Source: UBA6627 sp965248675
GTDB taxonomy: Bacteria > Chloroflexota > Dehalococcoidia > UBA2979
Assembly (NCBI GenBank): GCA_965248675.1
Contig: CBDFJZ010000007.1
Span: 1 to 64,000 of the forward strand
Length of the DNA: 64,000 nucleotides
Direction: 5' to 3'
Under the pieces are notes generated by a model. That model did not search any database, was not told the origin of the DNA, and saw nothing but the letters and a program-made list of their open reading frames with translations. Every line of letters starts with the position of its first letter. Within the stretch, counting starts at the first letter, position 1. This document shows positions 17,652 to 26,712 of this stretch, piece by piece. The position numbers were made by a program, and so were the translations under genes.

Positions 17652-18986
17652 CTAGCCGCCGGCCACGGACGGTTCCGCCTCGCGATCGCGGCGTGGCTGC
17701 GCGACCGGTGCGTAACGCGCGGAGAACGCCCGCTCGCGGATCGAGAACGCGAGGAGGCCGGCGGCGATCAGCAGCAGCACGCTGGTCGCGAACGCGCCGT
17801 CGTAGGTGCCCCAGAGGTCGAAGGCGAAGCCGAACAGGACCACCGCCAGCGCGCCGCCGAGCTGGTGCGTCATCAGCGTCAGTCCGCCGAGGATCCCAAC
17901 GTGCCGCACGCCGTACACGTCCGCGGTTAGCGAGGTCGTCAGGGGCACCGAAGCGAGCCACGACCAGCCGCCGACGAACGCGAACGTCCAGAGCGCGGCC
18001 GACCCGGGCAAGACGATCAGCGCGAGGAACGCTACCGCTCGGATCAGGTACACCACCCCGAGCAACGTCTTGCGCTGCATCCGGTCGGAGATCGAGCCGA
18101 TCAACAGCACGCTCGCTGCATTGATCCCGCTCAATAACCCGAAGGCGAGCGCCGCCGTGCCAGGCGAGATGCCCTCGTCCGAGGCCCAGCGGACGAAGTG
18201 CACTGCGATGCTCGCGGTGGTGACGCCGCAGACCAAGTACGAGATCGAGAGCTGCCAGATCGGGGCGGACTGGAACGAGTCCTGCCAGCGAGACGCCTCG
18301 AGCGGACCGACCGGCAGCACGGACTCGCCGCTCGCCGTGCGCGCGGCCACGTCTTCGTCGGAGTCGCCGTCCGGGTGTAGCCCCATGTCCGAGGGATCGC
18401 TGCGCACGATGCCCCAGAGCAGCGGTACGCCGAGGACCAGCGTGATCACGCCGACGGTCACCCACGCCGTCTGCCAGCTCGCGGCTAAGAGCAGGTAGGC
18501 CAGGAACGGCACCAGCACCATCCCGCCGATTGAGCCGCCCGAAATCAGCAGGCTCATCGCGGTGCCGCGCCTGTGCTGGAACCAGCGCACCACGAACACG
18601 CCGGTCATGCTCGGCGAGACGCCCCCCGCTGCCGACGAGATCACGATGCCGTAGATCAGGGCCAGCATCCAGACGTTGCTCACGAACGCCATCGCGATGA
18701 ACGCGAAGCCCATCACCGTCATGCTCACAAGCACCACCGGTCGGCCGCCGATCCGGTCGACCAGCCGCCCGAAGAACGGCTGCACCAGCCCATTCAGCAG
18801 CCAGCCGACCGCGGCGGCGACGGAGATCGCGCCGACCGAAACGCCCCACTCCTCTTCCCAGGTCTCGATGAACACGCCGAACCCCTGGCGCGCTCCCACG
18901 ACGAGGAACGTTGCGAAGAACAGCGCGCCGACGACGTACCAGCCGTAGAAACGTTCGCCGCCTGAAGCTGCCGGCACCGAGGTCAC
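17652..18986 (-). CDS. Major facilitator superfamily transporter
   Basis: A 444-residue protein with about twelve hydrophobic segments. It starts SGGERFYGWYVVGALFF and includes GFGVFIETWEEEWG, the MFS loop motif FGRLVDRIGGRPVV between TM2 and TM3, and its repeat IGSISDRMQRKTLLG in the second half. This pattern is common in oxalate/formate-antiporter-like and monocarboxylate-type MFS proteins (GWYVV start). The substrate is unknown; an organic acid is plausible. Start is GTG 18986 in MTS-like context; the frame stays open far upstream but that part is the antisense of the amino-acid dehydrogenase gene. Confidence 0.85.
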   Translation of the reverse strand: MTSVPAASGGERFYGWYVVGALFFATFLVVGARQGFGVFIETWEEEWGVSVGAISVAAAVGWLLNGLVQPFFGRLVDRIGGRPVVLVSMTVMGFAFIAMAFVSNVWMLALIYGIVISSAAGGVSPSMTGVFVVRWFQHRRGTAMSLLISGGSIGGMVLVPFLAYLLLAASWQTAWVTVGVITLVLGVPLLWGIVRSDPSDMGLHPDGDSDEDVAARTASGESVLPVGPLEASRWQDSFQSAPIWQLSISYLVCGVTTASIAVHFVRWASDEGISPGTAALAFGLLSGINAASVLLIGSISDRMQRKTLLGVVYLIRAVAFLALIVLPGSAALWTFAFVGGWSWLASVPLTTSLTADVYGVRHVGILGGLTLMTHQLGGALAVVLFGFAFDLWGTYDGAFATSVLLLIAAGLLAFSIRERAFSARYAPVAQPRRDREAEPSVAGG

Positions 18987-19136
18987 GCGCCTTACCCTGT
19001 CGGATGTGGGTCTGGTGGGTGATGCCAGCGTAGCTTGCGTGATCTCCGCCGTCCTCACGACGGCCCCCGGCAGTAGCCTGAAGTCACAGTAGCCTCGATT
19101 GGCGCGCGGCGACTGGCTGAGAACAGGGATGGGGCG

Positions 19137-20198
19137 ATGGCAATGCTCGAACGCATGGACCACGCCGGTCACGAATCCGTCTTCTTCCACCGCGACCCCC
19201 GCTCTGACTTGCAGGCGATCGTCGCCATCCACTCGACCGCGCTCGGGCCGGCGCTCGGTGGCTGCCGCTGGTACCCGTACACGAGCGAGGACGAGGCGCT
19301 GAACGACGTGCTCCGGCTCTCGTTGGCGATGACCGCGAAGGCCGCCGTCGCGGGCCTTGATCTCGGCGGCGGCAAGGCCGTGGTGATCGGCGACCCGCAC
19401 GAGAAGACGCCCGCCCAGCTCGAGGCGTACGCACGGTTCATCGACAGCCTCGGCGGCCGCTACATCACCACCACCGACGTCGGCACGACCTCGGCGGAGA
19501 TGGACACGATCCGTGGCTTCACCCCGCACGTCGTCGGCGTCGCCGAGAGCCTGGGCGGCGGCGGTGACACCTCGGAACTGACCGCGCTCACGATCACCGA
19601 GGGCATGCGCGCCGCCCTCGACGTCGCCTTCGGCGGCGACAGCTTCCAGGATCGCCACGTCGTTGTACTCGGCGTCGGCAAGGTCGGCGCGAAGGTGGCG
19701 AGGATCGCGAAGGAACGAGGCGCGCGCGTCACCGTCTCGGATGTACGGGAGGAGGCCGTCTCCACGCTCGCAACAGAGCTCGACGTCGAGACGGTCGATC
19801 CTGCGGCCGCCCTCGAGACGGAGTGCGACGTGCTCTCCCCGAACGCGCTTGGCGGGATGCTGAACCCGGACACGATTCCGCTGCTGCGCTGCCGCGTCGT
19901 CTGCGGCGGCGCCAACAACCAGCTCCGACTCGACCCGGACGACGCTCGCTATCTCGCCGCGCGCGACATTGTCTACGCGCCGGACTACGTGGTGAACAGC
20001 GGCGGCCTGATCAGCGCCGCCGTCGAGCGCGACGGCTTCGACGCAGCTCGCGCGCGCGAGCTTGCCGGCCACGTCTTCGACACCACGCGTTCGCTGCTCA
20101 CCTCAGCGCGAGCCGAGGGCATTTCGACCGCCGGGGCCGCACAAAACCTCGTCGCGGCACGCCTCGAATCCGCCGCGGCGGTGCGCGCAGGGGGATAG
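19137..20198 (+). CDS. Leucine/valine dehydrogenase (Glu/Leu/Phe/Val dehydrogenase family)
   Basis: A 353-residue NAD-dependent amino-acid dehydrogenase. ALGPALGGCRWYPY, LAMTAKAAVAGLDLGGGKAV (substrate-binding and catalytic lysines) and YITTTDVGTTSAEMD (catalytic Asp) are the standard leucine-dehydrogenase blocks. A Rossmann motif VVVLGVGKVGAKVA (about residue 183) binds NAD. It reversibly deaminates branched-chain amino acids to 2-oxoacids, feeding the acyl-CoA pathways seen in this window. The length is normal. It is divergent from the MFS gene across 150 bases that should hold both promoters. Confidence 0.9.
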   Translation: MAMLERMDHAGHESVFFHRDPRSDLQAIVAIHSTALGPALGGCRWYPYTSEDEALNDVLRLSLAMTAKAAVAGLDLGGGKAVVIGDPHEKTPAQLEAYARFIDSLGGRYITTTDVGTTSAEMDTIRGFTPHVVGVAESLGGGGDTSELTALTITEGMRAALDVAFGGDSFQDRHVVVLGVGKVGAKVARIAKERGARVTVSDVREEAVSTLATELDVETVDPAAALETECDVLSPNALGGMLNPDTIPLLRCRVVCGGANNQLRLDPDDARYLAARDIVYAPDYVVNSGGLISAAVERDGFDAARARELAGHVFDTTRSLLTSARAEGISTAGAAQNLVAARLESAAAVRAGG

Positions 20199-20264
20199 CG
20201 ACCCGTCGAACGCCGCGACTTGCTACCGTCGCGCTCCCAACGTGAGTTTTCGAGGAGCGCGGCC

Positions 20265-21068
20265 ATGGATGACCTCACCGGAAAAGTCGCCGTCATCACC
20301 GGCGGCGGCGAGGGGATCGGCCGCGGCATCGCGCACGCCCTCGCGGACGCGGGTGCCCGCGTTGCGATCGTCGACATCGAGCGGGAGGCGGCGGAGCGCG
20401 TCGCAACCGAGCTCGAGGGTTCCGAGGCGTTCGTGGCCGACGTCTCCGACGCCGATGCGATGACAGCTCTCGCCGAAGGCGTCGAGGACTCGCTGGGTCC
20501 CGTCTCCGTGCTCTGCAACAACGCTGGCGTGCTGCTCGAGGGCAGCTTCGTCGAGTCGGAGGAGACTGACTGGCAGTGGATCTTCGGCGTCAACCTCTAC
20601 GGCGTCGTGAACGGCGTGCAGGCGTTCGTGCCGAGGATGCGCGAGCGCGGCGGCGAGGCGCACATCGTCAACACCGGCTCGATGGCCGGCCTCGCGCCTC
20701 GCCTCGGGACTTCGTCGGGCGTCTACAGCGCTTCGAAGGCGGCGGTCGTCAGCTTCTCCGAGATGCTCCGTGCCGAGCTGGCGGACGAGGGGATCGGCGT
20801 ATCGGTGCTCTGCCCCTCGACCGTGAACACTCGGATCTGGGAGGCGAGTCGGAACCGTCCCGAGGCGCTCGGCGGCGCCGAATCGGTCGCGCGGCCGAAT
20901 CGCGTGAACCAGGCGATCGACGGGCTGGACGTCGGCCCGCTCGTCGTGCGCGGCATCCTCGAGAACCGCGCCTACATCTTCACCGGCAGCGACACGCGGT
21001 CCCGGATCGAAACGCGGGCTGACGCTATCCTCGCCGACGTCGACCGTCACGAGGCCGACTCCGGCTGA
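20265..21068 (+). CDS. Short-chain dehydrogenase/reductase (SDR)
   Basis: A 267-residue classical SDR: nucleotide motif TGGGEGIGRGI at about residue 13, a D at the end of strand 2 (VDIE) favouring NAD over NADP, NNAG (about 87), catalytic Ser in NTGSMAGL and YSASKAAVVSF (Tyr/Lys). PSTVNTRIWE covers the substrate region. The start ATG 20265 has GAGGAG about 7 bases upstream; an in-frame ATG at 20220 lacks this. It lies between the amino-acid dehydrogenase and an LLM enzyme on the same strand, with 14 bases to the latter. Substrate unknown. Confidence 0.88.
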   Translation: MDDLTGKVAVITGGGEGIGRGIAHALADAGARVAIVDIEREAAERVATELEGSEAFVADVSDADAMTALAEGVEDSLGPVSVLCNNAGVLLEGSFVESEETDWQWIFGVNLYGVVNGVQAFVPRMRERGGEAHIVNTGSMAGLAPRLGTSSGVYSASKAAVVSFSEMLRAELADEGIGVSVLCPSTVNTRIWEASRNRPEALGGAESVARPNRVNQAIDGLDVGPLVVRGILENRAYIFTGSDTRSRIETRADAILADVDRHEADSG

Positions 21069-21081
21069 TCGGAGCCCGCAG

Positions 21082-22104
21082 ATGCAGTTCACCGCCTTCG
21101 CCCTCGCGGGCTCATCCGCCCGCGAAGAGCCTGAGGTGATCTACCGTCGCGTCGTCGAGTACGCGATCGAGGCGGAGCGACTCGGCTACGACGCAGTCTG
21201 GTTCGCGGAGCACCACTTCTCGAACTACGGCTACATCCCGAACCCGCTCCTGATGGCGACGCGGATTGCCGCCGAGACATCGAAGATCCGCGTCGGCACT
21301 GCCGTCCTCGTGCTGCCGTTCTGGGATCCGCTCCGCGTCGCCGAGGACATCGCGATGACGGACCAGCTCACGAACGGCCGCCTCGAGGTCGGCGTCGCGC
21401 GCGGGTACCAGCCGTTCGAGTTCCGACGCTTCGGCCTCACGATGGACGACGCGCGCGACCGCACGGACGAGTCGCTGGCAATCCTCGCGAAGGCGCTGGG
21501 CGGTGAGACCTTCGAGTTCGAAGGCAAGTATCACCAGATCCCGGAGACGACGCTCTACCCGAAACCGCACCAGCAGCCGCGCCCGCCGATCTGGCTCGCC
21601 GCCAGCACTCAAGAGTCGTTCGAGATCGTCGGCCGCTACGGCCTCCGTGCGCTCACGACGCAATCCGGCCGCCCGCTCGGCATCCTCGAACAGAGCTGGA
21701 GCCACTACCAGCGTGCCCGGCAGAAGTACCCCGACGCCCCGGCCGAGTTCGGCGTCCAGGGCCAGGTGGTCGTCACCCCGGCCGACGACGAAGCGCGCAC
21801 TCAGATGGAGCATTTCCTTTACCAGTCACGCCAGGCGACTGCCCTCCGTCACGGCCGCGAGCACGTCGTCTCCGGCGTCTCTGAGCCGCTTCCCTTCGAG
21901 GGCGAACCCGACCTCGATGAGATGTTCGAGAACCGCACCCTCTCCGGCACGCCGTCCTCGGTCATCAACAAGCTCCAGCGCTACATCGACGTGGCCGACA
22001 TCTCAATGCTGAGCTGCGTCATGCACGGCGGCGGCATGACCCACGACACGGTGCTCCAGTCGCTGCGGCTGTTCGCGAAGGAAGTGATGCCCGCGTTTCG
22101 GTGA
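21082..22104 (+). CDS. LLM-class flavin-dependent oxidoreductase
   Basis: A 340-residue luciferase-like monooxygenase with GYDAVWFAEHHFSNYGYIPNP at about residue 34, a signature of the bacterial luciferase alpha/beta-like subgroup. IRVGTAVLVLPFWDPLRVAED and LTNGRLEVGVARGYQPFEF follow. It is a TIM barrel that uses FMNH2 supplied by a separate reductase to oxidise an unknown organic substrate. Co-directional and 13 bases after the SDR, so probably one transcript. The C-terminus ends normally. Confidence 0.85.
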   Translation: MQFTAFALAGSSAREEPEVIYRRVVEYAIEAERLGYDAVWFAEHHFSNYGYIPNPLLMATRIAAETSKIRVGTAVLVLPFWDPLRVAEDIAMTDQLTNGRLEVGVARGYQPFEFRRFGLTMDDARDRTDESLAILAKALGGETFEFEGKYHQIPETTLYPKPHQQPRPPIWLAASTQESFEIVGRYGLRALTTQSGRPLGILEQSWSHYQRARQKYPDAPAEFGVQGQVVVTPADDEARTQMEHFLYQSRQATALRHGREHVVSGVSEPLPFEGEPDLDEMFENRTLSGTPSSVINKLQRYIDVADISMLSCVMHGGGMTHDTVLQSLRLFAKEVMPAFR

Positions 22105-22301
22105 GTTCCCTCAGGTCTGGCGGACCCTCGGGTGACCGCTTCCCGAGCTCACCAGACGAAGCTCGTGCATGGGAGCCGGGAACCCGCGCGACCATCAGTC
22201 CCTAGAATCCAGCCGTCTACTCAGCGAGTCAGGGCGTAGATCGCCACGGCTGCCAGGGCGATGTTCCCCGAGATCGCTACTATTCCGGCAGGCGTGATTC
22301 C

Positions 22302-23502
22302 TCATCTGATCTGGGTCTCAGTAGACGCGACAGATTGTGGAACGTCGTGCTCAAGCTTCGTGCCCGGGAAGTAGTTGGCTGCGACCTGTTTGCTGAGTTC
22401 ATCGCGTGCCCCGTCAGGGACCCGCGAGAGGAACTCAGGCAACGCACTGAGTTCGTTTCCGACTCGAGCGTCACGCGCTTCAAACTGCGCGCGCCGCGCC
22501 GCCTGCTGAATCGCGAAACCGAGGATCGTGATCGTAATGATCGCGAAAGGGATGCGGGGTATGTAGAACACCAAACCGTCAACGAAGCTGGAACCTGCGG
22601 GAGCAGTCAGGTCATCGAGCGTCAAGAACGCGAGCGCTACGGAGCCGCCGAGCAGCACGATAATTCCGCCTGTCCAGGACCACCGCTCGATCCGGTGAGC
22701 CTTTGCCTGCGTCTTCCAGCTCGTTCCGAGCGCCGCGCCGCCCGCGTTCAGCAACATCTCGTCGGCTCGCGCTGCGAGTTTGTCGATCAGCCTGTTTAGC
22801 GTGTCGACTCGTGCGCGGGCCGTCGTTTCCCAGGTCTTGTACTCAGGACGGTAGCTTCCAGCTGCTGCTCTTGTAGGGCACGGATCTCGTCGGTCACCGC
22901 TTCAATTGCGGCTTCCGACGGGTCACCATGGCAGCGAAAGCCACAGATTCTTGCTCGAGGTCTTGCCGAGCGCTCTGCACCGTCGCCTGTTGTGCCACCA
23001 ATTGCTCCGTGATCTGGTCGATCAGGACCTGGGACTGTGCCACTGATGACGATACGGACTCCTTGAGGCGCTTGATGTCCGCCATCGCCTTAGCGGTGTC
23101 TTGCTCCACGAGCGTGGCTGCTTGGTCTGCGATGTCCGACGCGACCTGCGAATGTGGTTCCTTGGCCGGGACTGCGGCGGCGCGCCTCAACGCTTCTAGA
23201 ACTTGGCCATGGGTATTTCCCAATCCGACGGCGGGGTCCTGCTCGTAGGTCGACAGATTATCTACGATTCCATCGACGCCCTGAGCGACATTGTCGATGA
23301 GGGGAAGATTTGCGAGGACCGGATCGACCGCATGCACTCTCAGGGTGATTTGGCGAACGGCTTCGATAATGGCGTCTGCGTGTTCAACGGCGTTGGGGTC
23401 TGCTTCGTCGACGGAGGCCCGGATACTCTCAGCCTTCATGCTCGCTGCGTGAAGACTTGCGTGCATCCGATTGCCATTGAACGTCTCGACGAGGTCAGCC
23501 AC
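22302..23502 (-). pseudogene. Coiled-coil plus two-TM membrane protein, broken by frameshifts
   Basis: The pieces of one gene lie in three frames. The N-terminal 195 residues (from MADLVETFNGNRMHAS, start 23502) are helical and charged, with a coiled-coil-like stretch (IKRLKESVSSSVAQSQVLI). The sense then continues in another frame (EAAIEAVTDEIRALQEQQ), then a third (YKTWETTARARVDTLNRLI). The last runs on to two hydrophobic helices (GIIVLLGGSVALAFLTL, FYIPRIPFAIITITILGFA) and a TGA at 22302. The same frame after that TGA encodes another hydrophobic helix (ISGNIALAAVAIYALTR) to a stop near 22227. The region is visibly less GC-rich than its neighbours, suggesting later acquisition. Family unknown. 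Confidence 0.55.
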
Positions 23503-23596
23503 GTCGTCATCCCTCTCGATCCCGAGATTCGGTATCTGCGGGCGCTACCTCAGACGTACGGAGATTAGCGGACTTCGACTCGCATGTCCGCGCTCA

Positions 23597-24547
23597 CTAC
23601 TCGATCACGCGCACCGGCGAACCATCGAGGAACGCGACGATGTCCTCGACCGCGCCGCGGTAGAACACCGCGTACGTCTCCGCCGTCACGTAGCCGATGT
23701 GCGGCGTCAGCACGACGTTTTCGAGGCCGATCAGCGGGTGCCCCGCCGGCAACGGCTCCTCGTCGAAGACGTCCAACGCCGCACCCCCGATCGTCCCGTC
23801 GCGCAGCGCCGCCACAAGCGCCGTCTCGTCCACGATCGGGCCTCGCGAGGTGTTCACGAGGTAGGCGTCGCTGCCCAGTCGCGCCAGCTCGGGCGTGCCG
23901 ATCAAACCGCGGGTGCGAGCGGACAGCACGAGGTGGATCGTCGCGACATCCGCACGGTCGAGCAGATCGTCGAGGCTCCGTGCCAGCTCGACGCCCAGCT
24001 CGTCCGTCCGTTCGCGGGTCAGGTTCTGGCTCCACGCGAGGACGGGCATGCCGAAGGCGCGGCCGACCGTCGCCACCTGGCTACCGAGCCGTCCGAGGCC
24101 AATCACGCCGAGGGTCTTATCTCCGAGGTCGCGGCCGAGCGAGAGCTGCCAGCGGCCGTCGTCGATCGCAGCATGCTCGAGCGGGATGCCGCGCATCAGC
24201 GCAAGGATGAGGCCCCAGGTCAGCTCCGCGGTGGCGGCGCCTCGGCCGCCAGTGCCGCACACCGTCACGCCCGCGTCGCGCAACGCCTCGAGGTCGAATG
24301 ACGCGTTCCTCGCGCCGGTCGTGATCAGCAACCGGAGGTTCGGGAGCCGCTCCACGAGTGATCGCTCGAACGGCGTCCGCTCCCGCATCGCGACGACGAT
24401 CTCGGCGTCGACCAGACGCTCGACCAGCGCGTCCTCGTTTGCGAGGTGGTCGCGGTAGACCAGCAGCTCGGCGCGCGCCTCGAGGGCGCTCCAGTCGGCG
24501 GAATCGAGGGCGACGCCCTGGTAGTCATCGAGGATCGCAACGCGCAT
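23597..24547 (-). CDS. D-isomer-specific 2-hydroxyacid dehydrogenase
   Basis: A 316-residue NAD(P)-dependent 2-hydroxyacid dehydrogenase. The Rossmann motif is LGVIGLGRLGSQVA (about residue 147). The catalytic Arg is in LSARTRGLIGTPEL, the Asp/Glu in LDVFDEEPLP (about 265) and the His in LTPHIGYVTAE. Family members reduce 2-oxoacids such as glyoxylate, hydroxypyruvate or phosphohydroxypyruvate. The catalytic domain start MRVAILDDYQGVAL is typical of the DDYQ subgroup found in many environmental genomes, often of unassigned substrate. It is 21 bases upstream of no gene on the same strand and follows the stress-protein gene by 21 bases. Confidence 0.88.
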   Translation of the reverse strand: MRVAILDDYQGVALDSADWSALEARAELLVYRDHLANEDALVERLVDAEIVVAMRERTPFERSLVERLPNLRLLITTGARNASFDLEALRDAGVTVCGTGGRGAATAELTWGLILALMRGIPLEHAAIDDGRWQLSLGRDLGDKTLGVIGLGRLGSQVATVGRAFGMPVLAWSQNLTRERTDELGVELARSLDDLLDRADVATIHLVLSARTRGLIGTPELARLGSDAYLVNTSRGPIVDETALVAALRDGTIGGAALDVFDEEPLPAGHPLIGLENVVLTPHIGYVTAETYAVFYRGAVEDIVAFLDGSPVRVIE

Positions 24548-24568
24548 CGCGCACCCCTCGTCCGAGGT

Positions 24569-25048
24569 CTAATTTTCGCTGCGCGGTCGGATCACCAGCA
24601 CCGCCGACTCGGGCGTCTCGCGGATGACGTGGTCCGCCACAGACCCGGTGACCGCCCGTCCCAGGCCGGACCGTCCGTGCGAGGCGATCACGATCAGGTC
24701 GGCGTCAACGGCGGCGGCCTCGGCGCGGATCAGCTCGTACGGATTCCCGCGCAGAACGTTCGAGGTCACCGTGTTGACCCCCGCCTCGCGCAGCCTCGTC
24801 GCGACGGAGTCGAGGTACTCGCCGGCGGATGCGGCCCATGCTTCGAGGGCGGCAGTGCGGTCCGGCTCACCAACGCTCGCGATCAGTTCGATCGTGTGCC
24901 GCAGCAGTGGCGAGGTCATGTCCGCCGGGTCGATTACCTGCATCAGGTGGACCGCCGCGTCGTGCGCCAGCGCGTTGCCGATCACATGCGGCAGCGCCTG
25001 CTCCGCCAGTTCCGAGGAGTCCAGAGGCACGAGGATCTTCGAGTACAC
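24569..25048 (-). CDS. Universal stress protein (UspA family)
   Basis: A 159-residue single Usp domain. KILVPLDSSELAEQALPH is the first strand and helix, with the nucleotide-contacting Asp. IVIASHGRSGLGRAVTGSV followed by AVLVIRP contains the G-x2-G-x9-G-S type loop that binds ATP phosphates, so this is likely an ATP-binding Usp. It is cytosolic; its role is stress survival in general terms. It precedes the hydroxyacid dehydrogenase on the minus strand. Confidence 0.9.
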   Translation of the reverse strand: MYSKILVPLDSSELAEQALPHVIGNALAHDAAVHLMQVIDPADMTSPLLRHTIELIASVGEPDRTAALEAWAASAGEYLDSVATRLREAGVNTVTSNVLRGNPYELIRAEAAAVDADLIVIASHGRSGLGRAVTGSVADHVIRETPESAVLVIRPRSEN

Positions 25049-25107
25049 GCGCGTCCTGTCGTCGGCTCGCTGACGGCCAGCCTGAGTCGGCAGCCAAAAG
25101 GTACCAG

Positions 25108-26014
25108 TCAGCCGGTCGCGACTCCCGCGTGGCTAGTCGGCGAGCAGGGGTCGACCAGCTCGCCGGTCGGTCGCGCCCTCAACCTGAGCGCCTCGAGGTC
25201 TGCCAGGGAGCCGATTTGGGCCGCGACTGAGGCATCGCGAACCTCGACGCGGTGCAGGCGGAAGAACTGCGCCGCCGGACCCTCGGTGGCGGGGGGGGGG
25301 TACGACCAGCGGTGGGACCGAGGCGAGCGTCGTTTCGGTGGCGCCGCCGCAGCCGTCGGTGCTGCTGATCACGAATTCATACACGTCGCCGGGCTTGGTC
25401 CCGCTCACCCCGAGGTCGAAGTAGTGCACGCGCTCTCCTCGATACCAGCCGTCGCGGAGCGGGTGGCCCTCGGAGGTGGTCGCATCAGCATCGACGATCG
25501 GACAGTTGACCAGCATCCCCGCCGGAATCGTCTCGAGACCGCTGGCTTCGAGATCGGCGAGCGACCGGATCGCGCGGCTGTCGAAGCCGTCGGGAACGAG
25601 CACGAACTGGACGTCCCAGAGGTCGGAATAGCCGGTGTCTTCCGGGATCGCGTCGAGCAGCGCCGGGTGACCGGCGATCATGCGCGGGCCGCCACCGGCG
25701 TCGAAGCCATCGATGAACACCCAGATCGGCGCCAGCGCGACTGAACCATCCGCGAGCAACGGGGTTTCGCTTCCGAAGTCGAGGAACGAGCTCGGGCGGC
25801 CCTCGATCGTCGCCGCCTGTCGCTGGTAACGGTGTCCGGATGGCGCGGCGTCCGTTCCGGCCGCGCCGGCGCCGTAGCCCGTGGCGTCCTGAGCGCTGAC
25901 GTCGCTCGCCGCGAACACGCCGACGGCGGCCAGCAGCGCGTACACCACGAGACCGACGAAGCCGAGCAGCGTCGAACCCGAGACCAGCGCGATCAGCGCG
26001 TCGAGGCGACCCAC
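25108..26014 (-). CDS. Membrane-anchored hypothetical protein with G10-run frameshift
   Basis: The protein starts MGRLDALIALVSGSTLLGF with one N-terminal transmembrane segment (about residues 10-33). An exported domain rich in Asp/Gly follows, with FLDFGSETPLLADGS, VQFVLVPDGFDSRA and HYFDLGVSGTKPGDVYEF. At a run of ten G (25291-25300) the frame breaks. Taking one base off or two on restores a sensible C-terminus (FFRLHRVEVRDASVAAQIGS) that ends in TGA at 25108. The homopolymer makes a sequencing or assembly slip the likeliest cause, though phase variation at the tract is possible. Family not recognised. Confidence 0.6.
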
Positions 26015-26121
26015 GAGCTATCCTTCGCTCGGCGGCGGGCGTCCTTGCCGTCACGATCAGCATCGGGTCGCGGTGAGGATTCGCGCAGACCTCGGTGCTG
26101 ACGCCTCGTACCATCCCGCGC

Positions 26122-26628
26122 ATGGAGATCCGCGAACTCGGGCCGGGCGACGGCCTCGCCTATCACGACGTCCGCCTGCGCGCTCTCCGCGAGGCGCCGA
26201 CGGCCTTTGCGTCGACCTTGGAGGAGGAATCCGCGCACCCCGAGGCGTTCTGGCAAGACCTCGTTGCGAAGACCGCTGAGTCAATGGAGGCAACGGTCTT
26301 CGCGGTCGACCGTGGTGACGGCACGCTGGCTGGCAGCGCCTTCGTCCGTGTGTCCGCGCAGCCACCTCACGACGGCTAGGTCGGCGCGATGTGGGTCGAC
26401 GAGGATCTGCGCGGCGCGGGCTGGGCGGACGCGCTGCTCGAGTCGGCCGAGCGCTTCGCACAACGCCTCGGCAGCCAGGCCGTGGAGCTGTGGGTCAGCG
26501 GATCGAACCCGCTCGCGCAGCGGTTCTACGAGCGCAACGGCTACCGGCCAACCGGTGTGACGGAGCCGCAGATCAGCGGCATCATCGCGCAGATGCTGAT
26601 CAAGCCGCTTCCGCCGTCCGGGATCTGA
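26122..26628 (+). pseudogene. GNAT acetyltransferase split by in-frame TAG
   Basis: Reading through gives a 168-residue GCN5-related N-acetyltransferase: MEIRELGPGDGLAYHDVRL at the start, then strand 4 and the acetyl-CoA loop (MWVDEDLRGAGWADALLESA). Motif B-like FYERNGYRPTGV lies near the end. A TAG at 26377-26379 falls immediately before the strand leading to the CoA loop (HDG-stop-VGAMWV), in the same frame on both sides. One base change would repair it. Either a pseudogene, a sequencing error, or a read-through site. The second half alone could start at ATG 26389 but would lack the N-terminal substrate half. Confidence 0.7.
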
Positions 26629-26712
26629 CTTCATCGCGGCGGGACCACACACGTGACCGCTCCGCGGCTAACATCACGCCGTAGTCCATTCGCTCAGAAA
26701 CGAGGCCGACCG

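Noticed and set aside
18987..20072. Long N-terminal extension of the MFS transporter ORF on the minus strand
   Set aside because: It is the antisense of the Leu/Val dehydrogenase gene, lacks membrane or domain motifs, and a good GTG start exists at 18986.
24446..25744. Long plus-strand ORF
   Set aside because: Arg/Val-rich antisense of the hydroxyacid dehydrogenase, Usp and membrane-protein genes; no motif.
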